A stretch of 64,000 nt of DNA, from positions 3,280,001-3,344,000 of the forward strand of contig NZ_CP042466.1 in NCBI RefSeq assembly GCF_008330225.1, given 5' to 3'. Under the pieces are notes generated by a model. It ran no database searches, was not told where the DNA came from, and was given only the letters and a program-made list of their open reading frames with translations. Numbering within the stretch: the first letter of the stretch is position 1; each line of letters begins with the position of its first letter. The stretch is from Geobacter sp. FeAm09 (GTDB lineage: Bacteria; Desulfobacterota; Desulfuromonadia; Geobacterales; Pseudopelobacteraceae). This document shows, piece after piece, positions 1-10,302 of this stretch. The position numbers and the translations under genes were made by a program.

Positions 1-112
1 GACGGAGCGCGCCCGTTCGCGCTCCTGTCGGCGGGCCGCCGCCTCCGCCGCGATACGCAACCGGGCAGCCGTTCCGGGCGTACGGATTCGGTATATTGCA
101 ACGACACACATG
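1..112. other. Non-coding left edge
   Basis: No supportable gene or site is visible between the window edge and the nuo operon terminator. The open frames here are GC-driven and lack ribosome binding sites. Confidence 0.5.
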
Positions 113-149
113 AAAAAAGGGCGGTCCCACAGTGCGGGGCCGCCCTTTT
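113..149 (-). terminator. Intrinsic terminator of the nuo operon
   Basis: Read on the minus strand there is a stem GGGCGG/CCGCCC (arms at 140-145 and 119-124) whose loop region adds CCC/GGG pairing. A run of six T (113-118 complement) follows directly. It lies just past the nuoN stop codon. Confidence 0.85.
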
Positions 150-172
150 CATTGCGTACGTGCAACCGGCGA

Positions 173-1630
173 TCAGATCAGCTTGACCGCCTGTTCGGCG
201 AGTTGGAGAACCACCGACGGCACGATGCCGGGGACCAGCGTACCGGCCACGGAAATGAGCAGGGAGAGGGCGATGGGCGCGCTGACCCGGGTCCACTCGA
301 AATCCTCGGTCGGCTCCTTCATGTACATGTAGACCATCACCCGCAGGTAGTAGTACACCGAGGCGGCGCTGTTGAGAACGCCGAGCACGGCCAGCCAGAT
401 ATACCCCTTCTGGACGGCGGCGGAGAAGAGATAGAACTTCCCGATGAAGCCGGCCGTGGGGGGGATGCCGGCCAGGGAGAAGAGGAACACCGACATGGCC
501 ACCGCCAGGGCGGGGTGCTTGAAGCCGAGCCCGGCGAAGTCCATGACGTTGCCGTTGGCTTCACCCTTCTTGCCGATCAGGATGATCACGGCAAAGGCGC
601 CGATGTTCATGAAGGCGTAGGAGAGCATGTAGAACAGGATGCCGGCGGCGCCGGTGCCGTTGCCGGCGGCGAAACCGACCAGGGCATAGCCGGCGTGGGC
701 GATGGACGAGTAGGCCAGCATGCGCTTGATGTTATCCTGGCGCAGGGCGGTGATGTTGCCGACCGTCATGGTCAATACGGCCAATACCCACAGGAGCTGG
801 CTCCATTCGATCTGCAGGGTGGGCAGGGCCACCAGGAAGATCCGCAGGGCGGCGGCAAAGCCGGCGGCCTTGGGACCGGCCGACATGAAGGCGGTCATGG
901 GGGTCGGGGCCCCCTCGTAGACGTCGGGAGTCCACATGTGGAACGGCGCGGCCGCCACCTTGAAGGCAAAACCGGTCAGCATCAGCAGCATGCCGGCCAG
1001 CAGCATGATATTGGCCGAAGGCACCGTCATCTGCCCCACGACTGCGGCGATTTTGGTGATGCGGGTGGTGCCGGTGGCACCGTAGGTCAACGCCATGCCG
1101 TAGAGCAGAAACCCGGTGGAAAAGCAGCCCAGCAGGAAGTACTTGAGCCCGGCCTCGTTGGATTTCAGGCTGGCGCGGTTGAAGCCGGCCAGGACGTACA
1201 GGGCCACCGACATGACCTCCAGCCCCAGGAAGATGGTCATCAGGTCGGTTCCCGCCGCCATGAGCATCATCCCCACCACGGTGAACAGGATCAGGGGGTA
1301 GAGCTCGCCGTGGTTGCACCCTTCCCGCTCCATGTACTGGTCGGAGATCAGGATCGCCAGGCCGGCCGAGATCAGGAAGATCATCTTGAAGAAGGTGGCG
1401 AAGTTATCCTGGACAACCGACCCGCTGAAACTCTCGACCGGTGCGCCCCAGCCGGCGCCCACCAGTACCCCCGCCGCCAGAACGCCGACGAAACTGATGT
1501 ACCCCAGGTAGGACTTCTGGCCGCTGGGAACAAAGACGTTGATCAGCAGCAGGGCCATGGCAAGCACGGAGAGGAATATCTCCGGCAGGATTGGGGTCAT
1601 GTTGACGGCTGGAATAGTAATCATGTCCAT
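173..1630 (-). CDS. nuoN: NADH-quinone oxidoreductase subunit N
   Basis: Antiporter-like membrane subunit of complex I, part of the proton-pumping arm. The 485-residue product is almost entirely hydrophobic helices, as expected of NuoN. The family signature around residues 221-244 contains FAFKVAAAPFHMWTPD with the channel Lys at about 224. A conserved Glu lies at about 138 (GLEVMS) and a second Lys at about 253. It is the last gene of the nuo operon and is followed by the intrinsic terminator. The start codon ATG at 1630 fits a normal-length N-terminus; no defect is seen. Confidence 0.97.
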   Translation of the reverse strand: MDMITIPAVNMTPILPEIFLSVLAMALLLINVFVPSGQKSYLGYISFVGVLAAGVLVGAGWGAPVESFSGSVVQDNFATFFKMIFLISAGLAILISDQYMEREGCNHGELYPLILFTVVGMMLMAAGTDLMTIFLGLEVMSVALYVLAGFNRASLKSNEAGLKYFLLGCFSTGFLLYGMALTYGATGTTRITKIAAVVGQMTVPSANIMLLAGMLLMLTGFAFKVAAAPFHMWTPDVYEGAPTPMTAFMSAGPKAAGFAAALRIFLVALPTLQIEWSQLLWVLAVLTMTVGNITALRQDNIKRMLAYSSIAHAGYALVGFAAGNGTGAAGILFYMLSYAFMNIGAFAVIILIGKKGEANGNVMDFAGLGFKHPALAVAMSVFLFSLAGIPPTAGFIGKFYLFSAAVQKGYIWLAVLGVLNSAASVYYYLRVMVYMYMKEPTEDFEWTRVSAPIALSLLISVAGTLVPGIVPSVVLQLAEQAVKLI

Positions 1631-1663
1631 CTAGGAAATCCTCCGGTCGGTTGACTCGTGTCG

Positions 1664-3280
1664 TTACTTGACTTCATTCGGTTCGGCGACAGCCGGTGCG
1701 GCCTGTTCAAATGCCGGCGGCGCAGCCATCCCGGGCACCATGGGATGCCCGGCGGGTAATCCCTGCATGGCCGGCATCTGTCGGGCGGACATGCCGAGGG
1801 GCTTGGTTTGGGCAACCAGCTTCTGGACGGCCGGGTTCATCTTCTCGATGAACGGGTTGGGGTAGACGCCCATGATGAAGATCAGGGCGATGAGCGGCAC
1901 CATGATGGCGATCTCCCGGGCGTTCAGGTCGGTGAGCGTCTGGTTCTTGGGATTGTCCAGCTCGCCGAACATGACCCGCTGGAACATCCAGAGCATGTAG
2001 ACGGCCGAGAGGATCACGCCGCTGGAAGCGATCACCGCCCACCAGCGCAGTTCGCTTTCGAAGGAGCCCAGAAGTATCAGGAATTCGCCGACGAAGCCGT
2101 TGGTGCCGGGCAGACCGATGGAGGAGAGGGTCACGATCATGAAGATGGTGGCAAAGATCGGCATCTGCTTGGAGAGGCCGCCGAAATCGGTGATGAGGCG
2201 GGTGTGCCGGCGTTCATAGATGAAGCCGACGATAAGGAACAGCGCGCCGGTGGAGACGCCGTGGTTGAGCATCTGCAGCATGCCGCCGGTGATCCCCTGG
2301 GTATTGAAGGCAAAGACCCCCAGCATGACGAACCCCAGGTGAGCCACCGAGGAGTAGGCCACCAGCTTCTTCACGTCCTCCTGCACCATGGCCACCAGGG
2401 CGGCGTAGATGATGCCGATCACCGCCAGGGTGGCGATCAGCGGCGTGAACCGGTGGGCGGCATCGGGGAACAGCGGCATGGCAAAACGCACGTAGCCGTA
2501 GGTACCCATCTTCAGCAGGATGGCGGCCAGGATGACCGAACCGGCCGTGGGGGCCTCGGTGTGGGCATCCGGCAACCAGGTGTGCAGCGGGAACATGGGG
2601 ACCTTGATGGCGAAGGCCAGGGCGAAGGCCAAAAAGAGCCAGGTCTGGGTCGCCGGGTCAAGCCGCAGGTCGAAGAACTGCAGCAGGCCGAAGTTGCTGA
2701 AGCCGGCATCCAGCCCCTTGAAGTAGAGGAAGATCAGGGCAACCAGCATGAGCAGCGAGCCGACCATGGTGTAGATGAAGAACTTGATGGCGGCGTAGAT
2801 CTTGTTCTTGCCCCCCCAGATGCCGATGATGAAGTACATCGGAATCAGCATGACCTCCCAGAAGATGTAGAAGAGGAACAGGTCCAGGGAGATGAAGGCC
2901 CCCAGCATGCCGGTTTCCAGGAGCAGCAGGCAGATCATGTACTCCTTGACCTTTTCTTCCACGGCGGTCCAGGTGGAGAGCACGGCCAGCGGCATGATGA
3001 AGGTGGTCAGGATGACGAGCCAGAGGCTGATGCCGTCGATACCCACGCTGTAGCGCATGACGAACGGGCCGGCGGCGATCCAGGGCGCGTTCTCCAGGAA
3101 CTGGAACTCGGCATTGCTCTGGAAGCCGGTGAGGATCGGCAACGACACCAGGAAGGTCACCACGGTCACCGCCAGGGCGACGCCCCGCAGCACCCCCTTG
3201 CTGTCCTTGGGGATGAACAGCAGCAGCAAGACACCCAGTATCGGCAGGAATGTCGTCAGGCTCAGTAGGTGGTTACTCAT
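1664..3280 (-). CDS. nuoM: NADH-quinone oxidoreductase subunit M
   Basis: Second antiporter-like subunit of the complex I membrane arm, 538 residues. The catalytic-type Glu is at about 142 (FWEVMLIPMY) and the proton-channel Lys at about 226 in AIKVPMFPLHTWLPDAH. The C-terminal 40 residues are a Met/Pro/Ala-rich tail that extends past the usual NuoM end. This tail looks lineage-specific and probably lies outside the membrane. It sits 33 nt upstream of nuoN and 36 nt downstream of nuoL in the same operon. Confidence 0.97.
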   Translation of the reverse strand: MSNHLLSLTTFLPILGVLLLLFIPKDSKGVLRGVALAVTVVTFLVSLPILTGFQSNAEFQFLENAPWIAAGPFVMRYSVGIDGISLWLVILTTFIMPLAVLSTWTAVEEKVKEYMICLLLLETGMLGAFISLDLFLFYIFWEVMLIPMYFIIGIWGGKNKIYAAIKFFIYTMVGSLLMLVALIFLYFKGLDAGFSNFGLLQFFDLRLDPATQTWLFLAFALAFAIKVPMFPLHTWLPDAHTEAPTAGSVILAAILLKMGTYGYVRFAMPLFPDAAHRFTPLIATLAVIGIIYAALVAMVQEDVKKLVAYSSVAHLGFVMLGVFAFNTQGITGGMLQMLNHGVSTGALFLIVGFIYERRHTRLITDFGGLSKQMPIFATIFMIVTLSSIGLPGTNGFVGEFLILLGSFESELRWWAVIASSGVILSAVYMLWMFQRVMFGELDNPKNQTLTDLNAREIAIMVPLIALIFIMGVYPNPFIEKMNPAVQKLVAQTKPLGMSARQMPAMQGLPAGHPMVPGMAAPPAFEQAAPAVAEPNEVK

Positions 3281-3316
3281 GAATTCATGCTCCTTTATGC
3301 AAATTGCAAGTGTCGT

Positions 3317-5326
3317 TTACTTGAAGACGTAGTAGCCGAGGATCACCACCACACCGAAAGCCATGGACCAGGCGTAGTTGTAGATGAGGCCGGACTGCAG
3401 GAAACGGAACACGCCGCTGAAGGCCATCACCACATTGGCGACGCCGTTGACCACCCCGTCCACCACCACCACGTCGAACCCTTTCCAGAGGAAGCGCCCC
3501 AGCGCCTTGCAGGGGTTGACGAACAGGTAGTCGTACAGCTCGTCGATGTACCACTTGTTGTAGACGGCGCGGTGCAATGCCGGGAACGCGGCCACGAACC
3601 GTTTGGGCAGCTCCGTGTTCTTGACGTACATGGTGAATGCGACCGTGATGCCGAAGAGCGCGATCAGGACCGACAGCCCCATCAGGCCCCACTCCAGGGC
3701 GGCGCTGTGGTGCTGGGCGCCATGGGCCGCATGCTGCGCCAGGTATTCTTCCGAATACTTGAAGACCGGCTCCAGGTAGTGCTCGAAATAGTTGGGGATG
3801 CCGCCGAAGAGCTCGCCGATCACCTTGGGCAGGCCGATGTAGCCGCCCACCACCGACAGGGCGGCCAGCACGATCAGGGGGATGACGATCACCATGGGCG
3901 ACTCGTGCAGGTGATCCTTGGCCTTGGGGGTGATGCGGCACTCGCCGAAGAAGGTCATGAACACCAGGCGGAACATGTAGAAGGCGGTCAGGCCGGCGGC
4001 CACGGCGCCCATGCCCCACAGCAGGTAGTTCAGCTCGCCGTGGTGCGGGTTGGAGAAGGCCTGCCAGAGGATCTCGTCCTTGGAGAAGAAGCCGGAGAAG
4101 CCCGGTATGCCGGCAATGGCGATGGTCGCCAGCAAAAACGTCAGGAAGGTCAACGGCATCTTGGATCTCAGCCCCCCCATGTTGCGCATGTCCTGAGCGT
4201 CGTCGTGGGAGTGGACATGGTGCAGGGCGTGGTGCATGGAGTGGATCACCGCGCCGGAACCGAGGAACAGGCAGGCCTTGAAGAAGGCGTGGGTCATGAG
4301 GTGGAAGATGCCGGCGGCAAAGGCCCCGGTCCCCATGGCCAGGAACATGTAGCCGAGCTGGGAAACGGTCGAATAGGCCAGGACCCGCTTGATGTCGTTC
4401 TGGGCCGTGCCGATGGTGGCGGCGAACAGGGCGGTACATCCGCCGATCACGGCCACCACCATGAGGGTTTCCGGGGAGCGGATGAACAGGTAGTTCATGC
4501 GGCCGATCATGTAGACACCGGCGGTGACCATGGTGGCGGCGTGGATCAGGGCGGAAACGGGGGTCGGGCCTTCCATGGCGTCCGGCAGCCAGGTGTAGAG
4601 CGGGATCTGGGCCGACTTGCCGGTCGCCCCCAGGAAGAAGCAGAGGGTGACCACGGTGATGATGCCGCCGGTGGGCAGGAGATGGGAGTTGGCGGCCAGT
4701 TCCGTGAACTTGATGGTCCAGACGTTGTGGGTCTGCCCCAGGTACCAGTAGAGGGTGAAGGTGCCCAGCAGGAACCCGAAGTCGCCGACGCGGTTCATGA
4801 CAAAGGCCTTCTTGCCGGCGTCGCCGGCCGACTTCTTGTGGAAGTAGTAGCCGATCAAGAGGTAGGAGCAGAGGCCCACGCCCTCCCAGCCGACGAACAT
4901 CAGGAGCAGGTTGTTGCCCAGCACCAGGAGGAGCATGGAGAACATGAACAGGTTCAGGTAGGCGAAGAAGCGGTAGAACCCTTCCTCGCCGTGCATGTAA
5001 CCGATGGAGTAGACATGGATCAGGAAGCCGACGCCGGTGACGATCATGATCATCACGCAGGAGAGCGGGTCGATCAGGAAGGCGATGTCGGCATTGAAAT
5101 TGCCGGAGGTGATCCAGGTGAACACCTTGACATTCGCCACCCGTTCCTCACCCGGCAAGGACAGGAGCGCAAGTATGGTCTTGCAGGAAACGAAGAACGA
5201 GCAGAGCACGGCAAGCGCGCCGATACCGCCGATGACGGTTTCGTTCTTGATCTTTTTCCCCAAAAGGCCGTTGATCAGGAAGCCGATGAAGGGGAAGAGC
5301 GGGATCAGCCATACGTTGTCAAACAT
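3317..5326 (-). CDS. nuoL: NADH-quinone oxidoreductase subunit L
   Basis: Largest antiporter-like complex I subunit, about 669 residues from the ATG at 5326. That start is preferred over one seven codons upstream because it has AAGGAGTC just ahead. Conserved Glu at about 148 (GWEGVG) and Lys at about 237 (GKSAQIPLYTWLPDAMEGPTP) mark the proton path. The C-terminal region contains the hydrophobic helix that anchors the long lateral helix of the family. Operon position nuoK-nuoL-nuoM is canonical. Confidence 0.97.
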   Translation of the reverse strand: MFDNVWLIPLFPFIGFLINGLLGKKIKNETVIGGIGALAVLCSFFVSCKTILALLSLPGEERVANVKVFTWITSGNFNADIAFLIDPLSCVMIMIVTGVGFLIHVYSIGYMHGEEGFYRFFAYLNLFMFSMLLLVLGNNLLLMFVGWEGVGLCSYLLIGYYFHKKSAGDAGKKAFVMNRVGDFGFLLGTFTLYWYLGQTHNVWTIKFTELAANSHLLPTGGIITVVTLCFFLGATGKSAQIPLYTWLPDAMEGPTPVSALIHAATMVTAGVYMIGRMNYLFIRSPETLMVVAVIGGCTALFAATIGTAQNDIKRVLAYSTVSQLGYMFLAMGTGAFAAGIFHLMTHAFFKACLFLGSGAVIHSMHHALHHVHSHDDAQDMRNMGGLRSKMPLTFLTFLLATIAIAGIPGFSGFFSKDEILWQAFSNPHHGELNYLLWGMGAVAAGLTAFYMFRLVFMTFFGECRITPKAKDHLHESPMVIVIPLIVLAALSVVGGYIGLPKVIGELFGGIPNYFEHYLEPVFKYSEEYLAQHAAHGAQHHSAALEWGLMGLSVLIALFGITVAFTMYVKNTELPKRFVAAFPALHRAVYNKWYIDELYDYLFVNPCKALGRFLWKGFDVVVVDGVVNGVANVVMAFSGVFRFLQSGLIYNYAWSMAFGVVVILGYYVFK

Positions 5327-5389
5327 GTAAGACTCCTTATTATGCAATCGTTAAACGTTGTCTGCTTTCCGGTCGATGCGAGGGCCCTG

Positions 5390-5692
5390 CTACCACTTCA
5401 TGAGGTTGATGTCTTCCACGTCGATTGATTCCCGGTTGTTGTAGAAGGCGATCATCAGGGCCAGGCCGACGGCGGCCTCGGCGGCGGCGACGGTCATGAC
5501 GAAGAAGACGAAGATCTGGCCGTCCAGGTTGCCCAGGTGGCGGGAGAGCGCCACGAACGTCAGGTTGACCGCATTGAGCATCAGTTCGACGCACATGAAG
5601 ATGACGATGGCATTCTTGCGGGTCAGCACGCCGATGGTCCCGATGGAGAAGAGGATGGCGCTCACGATGAGGTAACTGTTCAGGTTTTCCAT
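5390..5692 (-). CDS. nuoK: NADH-quinone oxidoreductase subunit K
   Basis: Small three-helix membrane subunit of complex I, 100 residues. The two membrane glutamates known to be needed in this family are present at Glu36 (CVELMLN) and Glu72 ([10 protein letters not shown]). Length and spacing match the family exactly. It lies between nuoJ and nuoL in the operon. Confidence 0.96.
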   Translation of the reverse strand: MENLNSYLIVSAILFSIGTIGVLTRKNAIVIFMCVELMLNAVNLTFVALSRHLGNLDGQIFVFFVMTVAAAEAAVGLALMIAFYNNRESIDVEDINLMKW

Positions 5693-5706
5693 GTATATGC
5701 CCTCTG

Positions 5707-6210
5707 TTAGAGTTTTTTCTTTGCCAGGATGACCGCGCCGATGATGGCCACCAGGAGCAGGATCGAGGTGATCTCGAAGGGGAGCAGGAAGGTGGTGAAC
5801 ATCTCGCGGCCGATCAATTCGGTGTGCCCCTGCTGCCGGATCATGTCGCCGGTCAGCGGCCCGTTGGGCATGGCGACGCGGCTCTTCACGATGATGAAGG
5901 CGGTGTTGATCAGGGTGAAGAAGCCGATGATGGAGCCCAGCACGATCTTGTGGGAGTGCCTCTTGGTTGCGTCAACCCTGATGTTGAGCAGCATGATGGT
6001 GAACACGATCAGGACCATGATGGCACCGGCGTACACCATGACCTGTACGGCGGCCATGAACGGCGCATCCAGCATGACGTAGTAGGTCGCCAGGCAGAAG
6101 AAGGTCATGACCAGTGCCAGGGCGCTGTTGATCGGGTTCTTGCAGGTGATCACCAGCAGCGCCGACACGATGGCCACCAGCGTGATGATGAGGAAGAAAA
6201 GGGTTTCCAT
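5707..6210 (-). CDS. nuoJ: NADH-quinone oxidoreductase subunit J
   Basis: Complex I membrane subunit J, about 167 residues with five predicted hydrophobic helices and the family segment [20 protein letters not shown] choose the ATG at 6210 because AAAGGAGTGAGTCGC places a good ribosome binding site about nine bases ahead. A GTG three codons upstream would overlap that site. It begins 14 nt after the nuoI stop codon. Confidence 0.95.
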   Translation of the reverse strand: METLFFLIITLVAIVSALLVITCKNPINSALALVMTFFCLATYYVMLDAPFMAAVQVMVYAGAIMVLIVFTIMLLNIRVDATKRHSHKIVLGSIIGFFTLINTAFIIVKSRVAMPNGPLTGDMIRQQGHTELIGREMFTTFLLPFEITSILLLVAIIGAVILAKKKL

Positions 6211-6223
6211 GCGACTCACTCCT

Positions 6224-6628
6224 TTATTTCTTTTCTAAGAGGCGTTCCTTGGCATAGACGAAGTCCGAGCGGTGGTAGTTGGCCAGTTCGAACTCGTCGG
6301 TCATCCTGATGGCGTCCACCGGGCAGGCCTCGACGCAGTAGCCGCAGAAGATGCAGCGCAGCAGGTCGATCTCGTACCGGGCCGCGTACTTGTCGTGGTT
6401 GGCGTCCTCGCCCGCCTCGACCGTGATGCACTTGGCCGGGCAGACCGTGGGGCAGAGATAGCAGGCCACGCACTTTGCCCGGTCATGGGAGACGTTGAGG
6501 GCGTGCAGCCCCCGGAAACGCTCGGCGACCTTGGGGCGCTCGGTCGGGTACTGCAGGGTGACCGGCTTCTTGAAGAGGTGCTCCAGGGTGATTCTCAGAC
6601 CGTTTATGATCGGCGTAATCGGATTCAT
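6224..6628 (-). CDS. nuoI: NADH-quinone oxidoreductase subunit I (bis-[4Fe-4S] ferredoxin)
   Basis: Ferredoxin-like subunit that relays electrons from NuoG to NuoB. The 134 residues hold two complete [4Fe-4S] motifs: Cys53, 56, 59, 63 and Cys92, 95, 98, 102. The hydrophobic N-terminus contacts the membrane arm. It lies in the canonical position between nuoH and nuoJ. Confidence 0.97.
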   Translation of the reverse strand: MNPITPIINGLRITLEHLFKKPVTLQYPTERPKVAERFRGLHALNVSHDRAKCVACYLCPTVCPAKCITVEAGEDANHDKYAARYEIDLLRCIFCGYCVEACPVDAIRMTDEFELANYHRSDFVYAKERLLEKK

Positions 6629-6671
6629 GATTCCATCCTTGTTCTTGGAATTACGTGGTGTCGTATGCCTC

Positions 6672-7739
6672 TTAGTTTATGAAGTAGCCGATGATGCCGG
6701 TGGCCACGATATTCAGCAGGGAGAGCGGCAGCAGGACCTTCCACCCCAGGTGCATGAGCTGGTCGTAGCGGTAGCGGGGCAGCGTGGCGCGGATCCACAT
6801 GCAGACGAACATCAGGAAATAGACCTTGGCCACGAAATAGACCGGTCCGAGCAGGGGGACGGCGGTGGCCATCGGGCCGTTCCAGCCGCCCAGGAAGAGG
6901 GTGGTGGTCAGGGCGCAGACCGTCACCATGTTGGCGTATTCCGCCATGAAGAACATGGCGTACTTCATGCTGGAGTACTCGGTGCAGAAGCCGGATACCA
7001 GTTCGGTCTCCGCCTCCGGGAGGTCGAAGGGGGTGCGGTTGATCTCGGCCAGGGAGCAGATGAAGAACATGACCGCCGCCAGGGGTTGCTTGAAGGCGTA
7101 CCAGCCGAACCCGCCGTACGCCGACTGCTGGTTGACGATCTCGTTCAAGGACAGGGTGCCGGAGAGCATGAACACCGACACGATGGCCAGTCCGGCCGAA
7201 AGCTCGTAGGAGATCATCTGGGCCGAGGCGCGCAGGCCGCCCATGAGGGAGTACTTGCTGTTGGACGCCCAGCCGGCCAGGACGATGCCGTACACCCCCA
7301 GGGAGGACATGGCCAGGATGTAGAGGACGCCGACGTTGATGTCGAAGACCCGGCCTGCGGCCGTGTCGAAATAGCTGGCGATCTGCAGCGGGATCTTGTA
7401 CCCCCCCACCTCGATGACGCCGCCGAAAGGGATGACCGCAAAGGTGATGAAGGCGGGGATGAGGGCGACCAGCGGCGCAAGAAGGAAAGCGAAGGTGCTC
7501 GCCTGGCTCGGGATGATCTCTTCCTTGAAGAAGAGCTTGACCCCGTCGGCGATCGGTTGCAGCAGGCCGTGCCAGCCGGTACGCATCGGTCCCAGGCGCA
7601 CCTGCATGTGGCCGATGATCTTGCGCTCGGCGTAGGTGGCGTAGGCCACGGTCAGGAGCACGAAGACAAATGCCACAAGAACCTTGGCGACCATGGCGAC
7701 GTAGTACATCATCGGCAGTCCTAAAATCTCGATTCCCAT
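6672..7739 (-). CDS. nuoH: NADH-quinone oxidoreductase subunit H
   Basis: Membrane subunit H forms much of the quinone chamber. The 355-residue product has about eight hydrophobic helices, the family AERK segment at 37-40, the loop QVRLGPMRTGWHGLLQPIAD at 46-65, and the charged loop NRTPFDLPEAETELVSGF in the second half. All are diagnostic of NuoH/ND1. It follows nuoG in the operon. Confidence 0.97.
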   Translation of the reverse strand: MGIEILGLPMMYYVAMVAKVLVAFVFVLLTVAYATYAERKIIGHMQVRLGPMRTGWHGLLQPIADGVKLFFKEEIIPSQASTFAFLLAPLVALIPAFITFAVIPFGGVIEVGGYKIPLQIASYFDTAAGRVFDINVGVLYILAMSSLGVYGIVLAGWASNSKYSLMGGLRASAQMISYELSAGLAIVSVFMLSGTLSLNEIVNQQSAYGGFGWYAFKQPLAAVMFFICSLAEINRTPFDLPEAETELVSGFCTEYSSMKYAMFFMAEYANMVTVCALTTTLFLGGWNGPMATAVPLLGPVYFVAKVYFLMFVCMWIRATLPRYRYDQLMHLGWKVLLPLSLLNIVATGIIGYFIN

Positions 7740-7792
7740 CTGTCCCTCTTTTCTTGCGAGTATGAAATAAGTCCGAGAACGTTGGTGTCAGG

Positions 7793-10260
7793 CTACTTGG
7801 TCACGGTCACCCAGGTGACCGGCGCGCCGCTCCAGACCTGGTTGATGGCGGCCGCACCGAAGTGGTACGGGCTGAACAGCACCCCTTCGGGCATGCGCGG
7901 GGTGATCCTGGCTTTCAGCCTGGTCGCCCCGGAGGCGGAGGCCACGTTCACCAGGTCGTTTTCCTGGATCTTCAGCCTGGCGGCATCCCCGCGGGAGAGT
8001 TCCACGTACCCTTCGGGACAGACATACATGGGGCCTTCCCCGAACTGGGACAGGGTGCCGTTATGGTACAGGACGCTGCCGGTGACCAGGGCCAGCTTGC
8101 CCGCCGCCGGCTCGACGGCGGCGGCCGTGGGGGCGACGAACGAGGCCGAGACGGCCACCGGCGCAAAGGCGCCCGTCTCGCCCAGGGAGGCGTAGGACAG
8201 GCCGGCGTATCCCGGGACCGAGGCCGCAATCTCGCCGAACACGGCTGCCGGTGTGGCCGGGGCCTGCCCGCCCAGCCTGGCTATCAGGGCACCGAAGATC
8301 TCGAAATCGGTGCGGCTCTGGCCGATCTTCCCGATGGCCGGCGTGATGTGCTGGACCCGCCGGTCGACGCTGGTGAAGGTCCCTTCCTTTTCGGCAAAGG
8401 AGCAGGCGGGCAGCACCACGTCGGCCATGGCCGCGGTCTCGGTCATGAACAGGTCGGCAACCACCAGGAACTCCACCTTGTCCAGGGCGGCCGTGACGGC
8501 GGCCCGGTCCGGGTAGGAGGTCACCGGGTTCTCGCCGGCGATGAACAGGGTCTTGATCGCGCCGCTGACGCAGCCGGCCATGATCTGTCCCGCATTCAGG
8601 CCGCCGGTGGCGTAGAAGCCCATGTCCACGGCACCCTGGCTGTTGTTCTTTTCGGCCATGCAGAGGACGCCGCTCCCCTCCATGCCGAGCTTGCCGGTCA
8701 GGATGGCCAGGTTGGCCACGGCGCTGGCCAGGTCGGCGTTGTGCCCCGGATAGGCGTTGCCGATGGGGAAGAGGATCAGCGCCTTTTCGGCCGCGGCATA
8801 GTCGGCGGCAAGCTGTTTGATGGCGTCTGCGCTCAGGCCGCTCTGCCCGGCGACGGCATCGGGGGTGAAACCGGCCAGCGCCTTTTCCAGGTCGGCATAA
8901 CCGGGGATGGCTGCGGCGGTGCCGGCGGCCAGCTTTTCATCCAGGATGGTCTTGGCCAGGGCGTTGATGACGGCGATCTCGCTGCCGGGGGTATGCACCA
9001 GGGTCCGGGCGTCGGGCAGCTTGGAGAGCTTGCCCCGCTTGTCCGAGAGGATGTTCAGCCGGGCGCCCTTGTTCTTGACCGCCATGTTGATCTCGAAGCC
9101 GATCACCGGGTGGGTTTCGTAGCTGTCGGTCTTGATGACCAGGAGCAGGTCGCTCTTCTGGATGTCCGGAATGGTCGCGGGGGAGGCCGCTGCCCCGAAG
9201 CTTCTGGCGAAGCCCTCGGTCAGGGCGGCATGGGCGTAGCCGGCCGAGTGGTCGTAATTGGCCGAACCGGCGGCCGCCATCAGCCGCTTGAACAGCACCA
9301 ACTCCTCGTTGGTCAGGCGCGGCGTGGCCAGGGCGGCAGCCGCTGCGCCGGCGCCCTGCAGACGGGCGGCGACCAGGTCCAGGGCCTCGTCCCAGGTCGC
9401 TTCGGCCAAGGCGCCGTTCTTGCGCACCAAGGGGGTGGTCAGGCGCTTGTCCGAATTGATGAACTGGTAGCCGAACCGGCCGCGGCAGCAGAGCTGGCCG
9501 TTGTGGAAGCCCTGGTTCTCGTCGTAGACCGTGGTCAGAACCTTGTTGTCCTTGACCCCCAGGGTCAGGTTGCAGCCGGTGCCGCAGTAGCTGCACACGG
9601 ATTTTTTGTTGGTGAGGGCCCAGAAGCGCGCCTTGAACTTGAAGGGGCGGGCCAGGAGCGAGCCGACCGGGCAGACGGAGACGCAGGAGCCGCAGAACTC
9701 GCAGTTGAGCGCGCCTTCGAACTCGCAGCCGATCTTGGTTTCGATACCGCGGCTGATGAAGGTCAGGGCGCCGAAGGAGACGATCTCGTCGCAGATGCGG
9801 GCGCACTTGCCGCACAGCACGCAACGGTTCATATCCCGCTCGATCAGCGGGTTAGAGTAGTCGATCTCGTGGTGGAACTTCTCGTCGCTGAAGCGGTTGG
9901 CATTCACCTGGTATTCATAGGTCAGGTTCTGCAGGTCGCAGTCCCCCCCTTGTCGCACACCGGGCAGTCGATGGGGTGGTTGAGCAGCAACAGTTCCAGC
10001 ACCATCTTGCGGGCCTTGATGATGTCCGGGGTCGAGGTGCGGATGATCATCCCCTCGGTGACCGGCGTGGTGCAGGCCGGGATCTGCCGCCCCTTCATCT
10101 GTTCCACTTCCACCAGGCACATGCGACAGGCGCCGAAGGGTTTCAGCTTCTTGTCGTGGCACAGGATCGGGATCTTGATCCCGTTGATCTTTGCGGCGTC
10201 GTAAATGGTGGAGTTCTTGGGAGCCGTAACCTGCTTGTCATCTATCGTCAGATTTACCAT
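7793..10260 (-). CDS. nuoG: NADH-quinone oxidoreductase subunit G, apparent one-base frameshift
   Basis: Iron-sulphur/molybdopterin-fold subunit of the complex I peripheral arm. The N-terminal 2Fe-2S domain has Cys34, 45, 48 and 63, followed by His95, Cys99 and Cys102. The frame is then lost at the C7 tract 9943-9949 (G7 on the coding strand). Adding one G restores the expected CDKGGDCDLQ (Cys108) and an uninterrupted protein of about 822 residues. The second part carries CxxCxxC cluster sites (CVLCGKCARIC and CEFCGSCVSVCP) and a molybdopterin-oxidoreductase-like domain. As written, the reading frame ends at 9922. A sequencing error is the likeliest cause, since loss of NuoG would disable the whole operon. 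Confidence 0.9.
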
Positions 10261-10302
10261 CTCAACCTCTGTCAGTGAGTTTGACTCTGTAAGAAACCGG
10301 TT

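Noticed and set aside
110-5428. Very long plus-strand open frames opposite nuoN, nuoM and nuoL
   Set aside because: They are antisense shadows caused by high GC at codon position 3. Their products are His/Gly/Asp-rich with no domain, while the minus-strand genes have full family motifs.
7862-10204. 780-codon plus-strand open frame opposite nuoG
   Set aside because: Same GC shadow effect; composition is unlike any protein family and nuoG motifs are clear on the other strand.
9922-10260. Separate small ferredoxin gene upstream of nuoG
   Set aside because: It ends out of frame in a homopolymer and its sequence is exactly the NuoG N-terminus, so it is the first part of nuoG.
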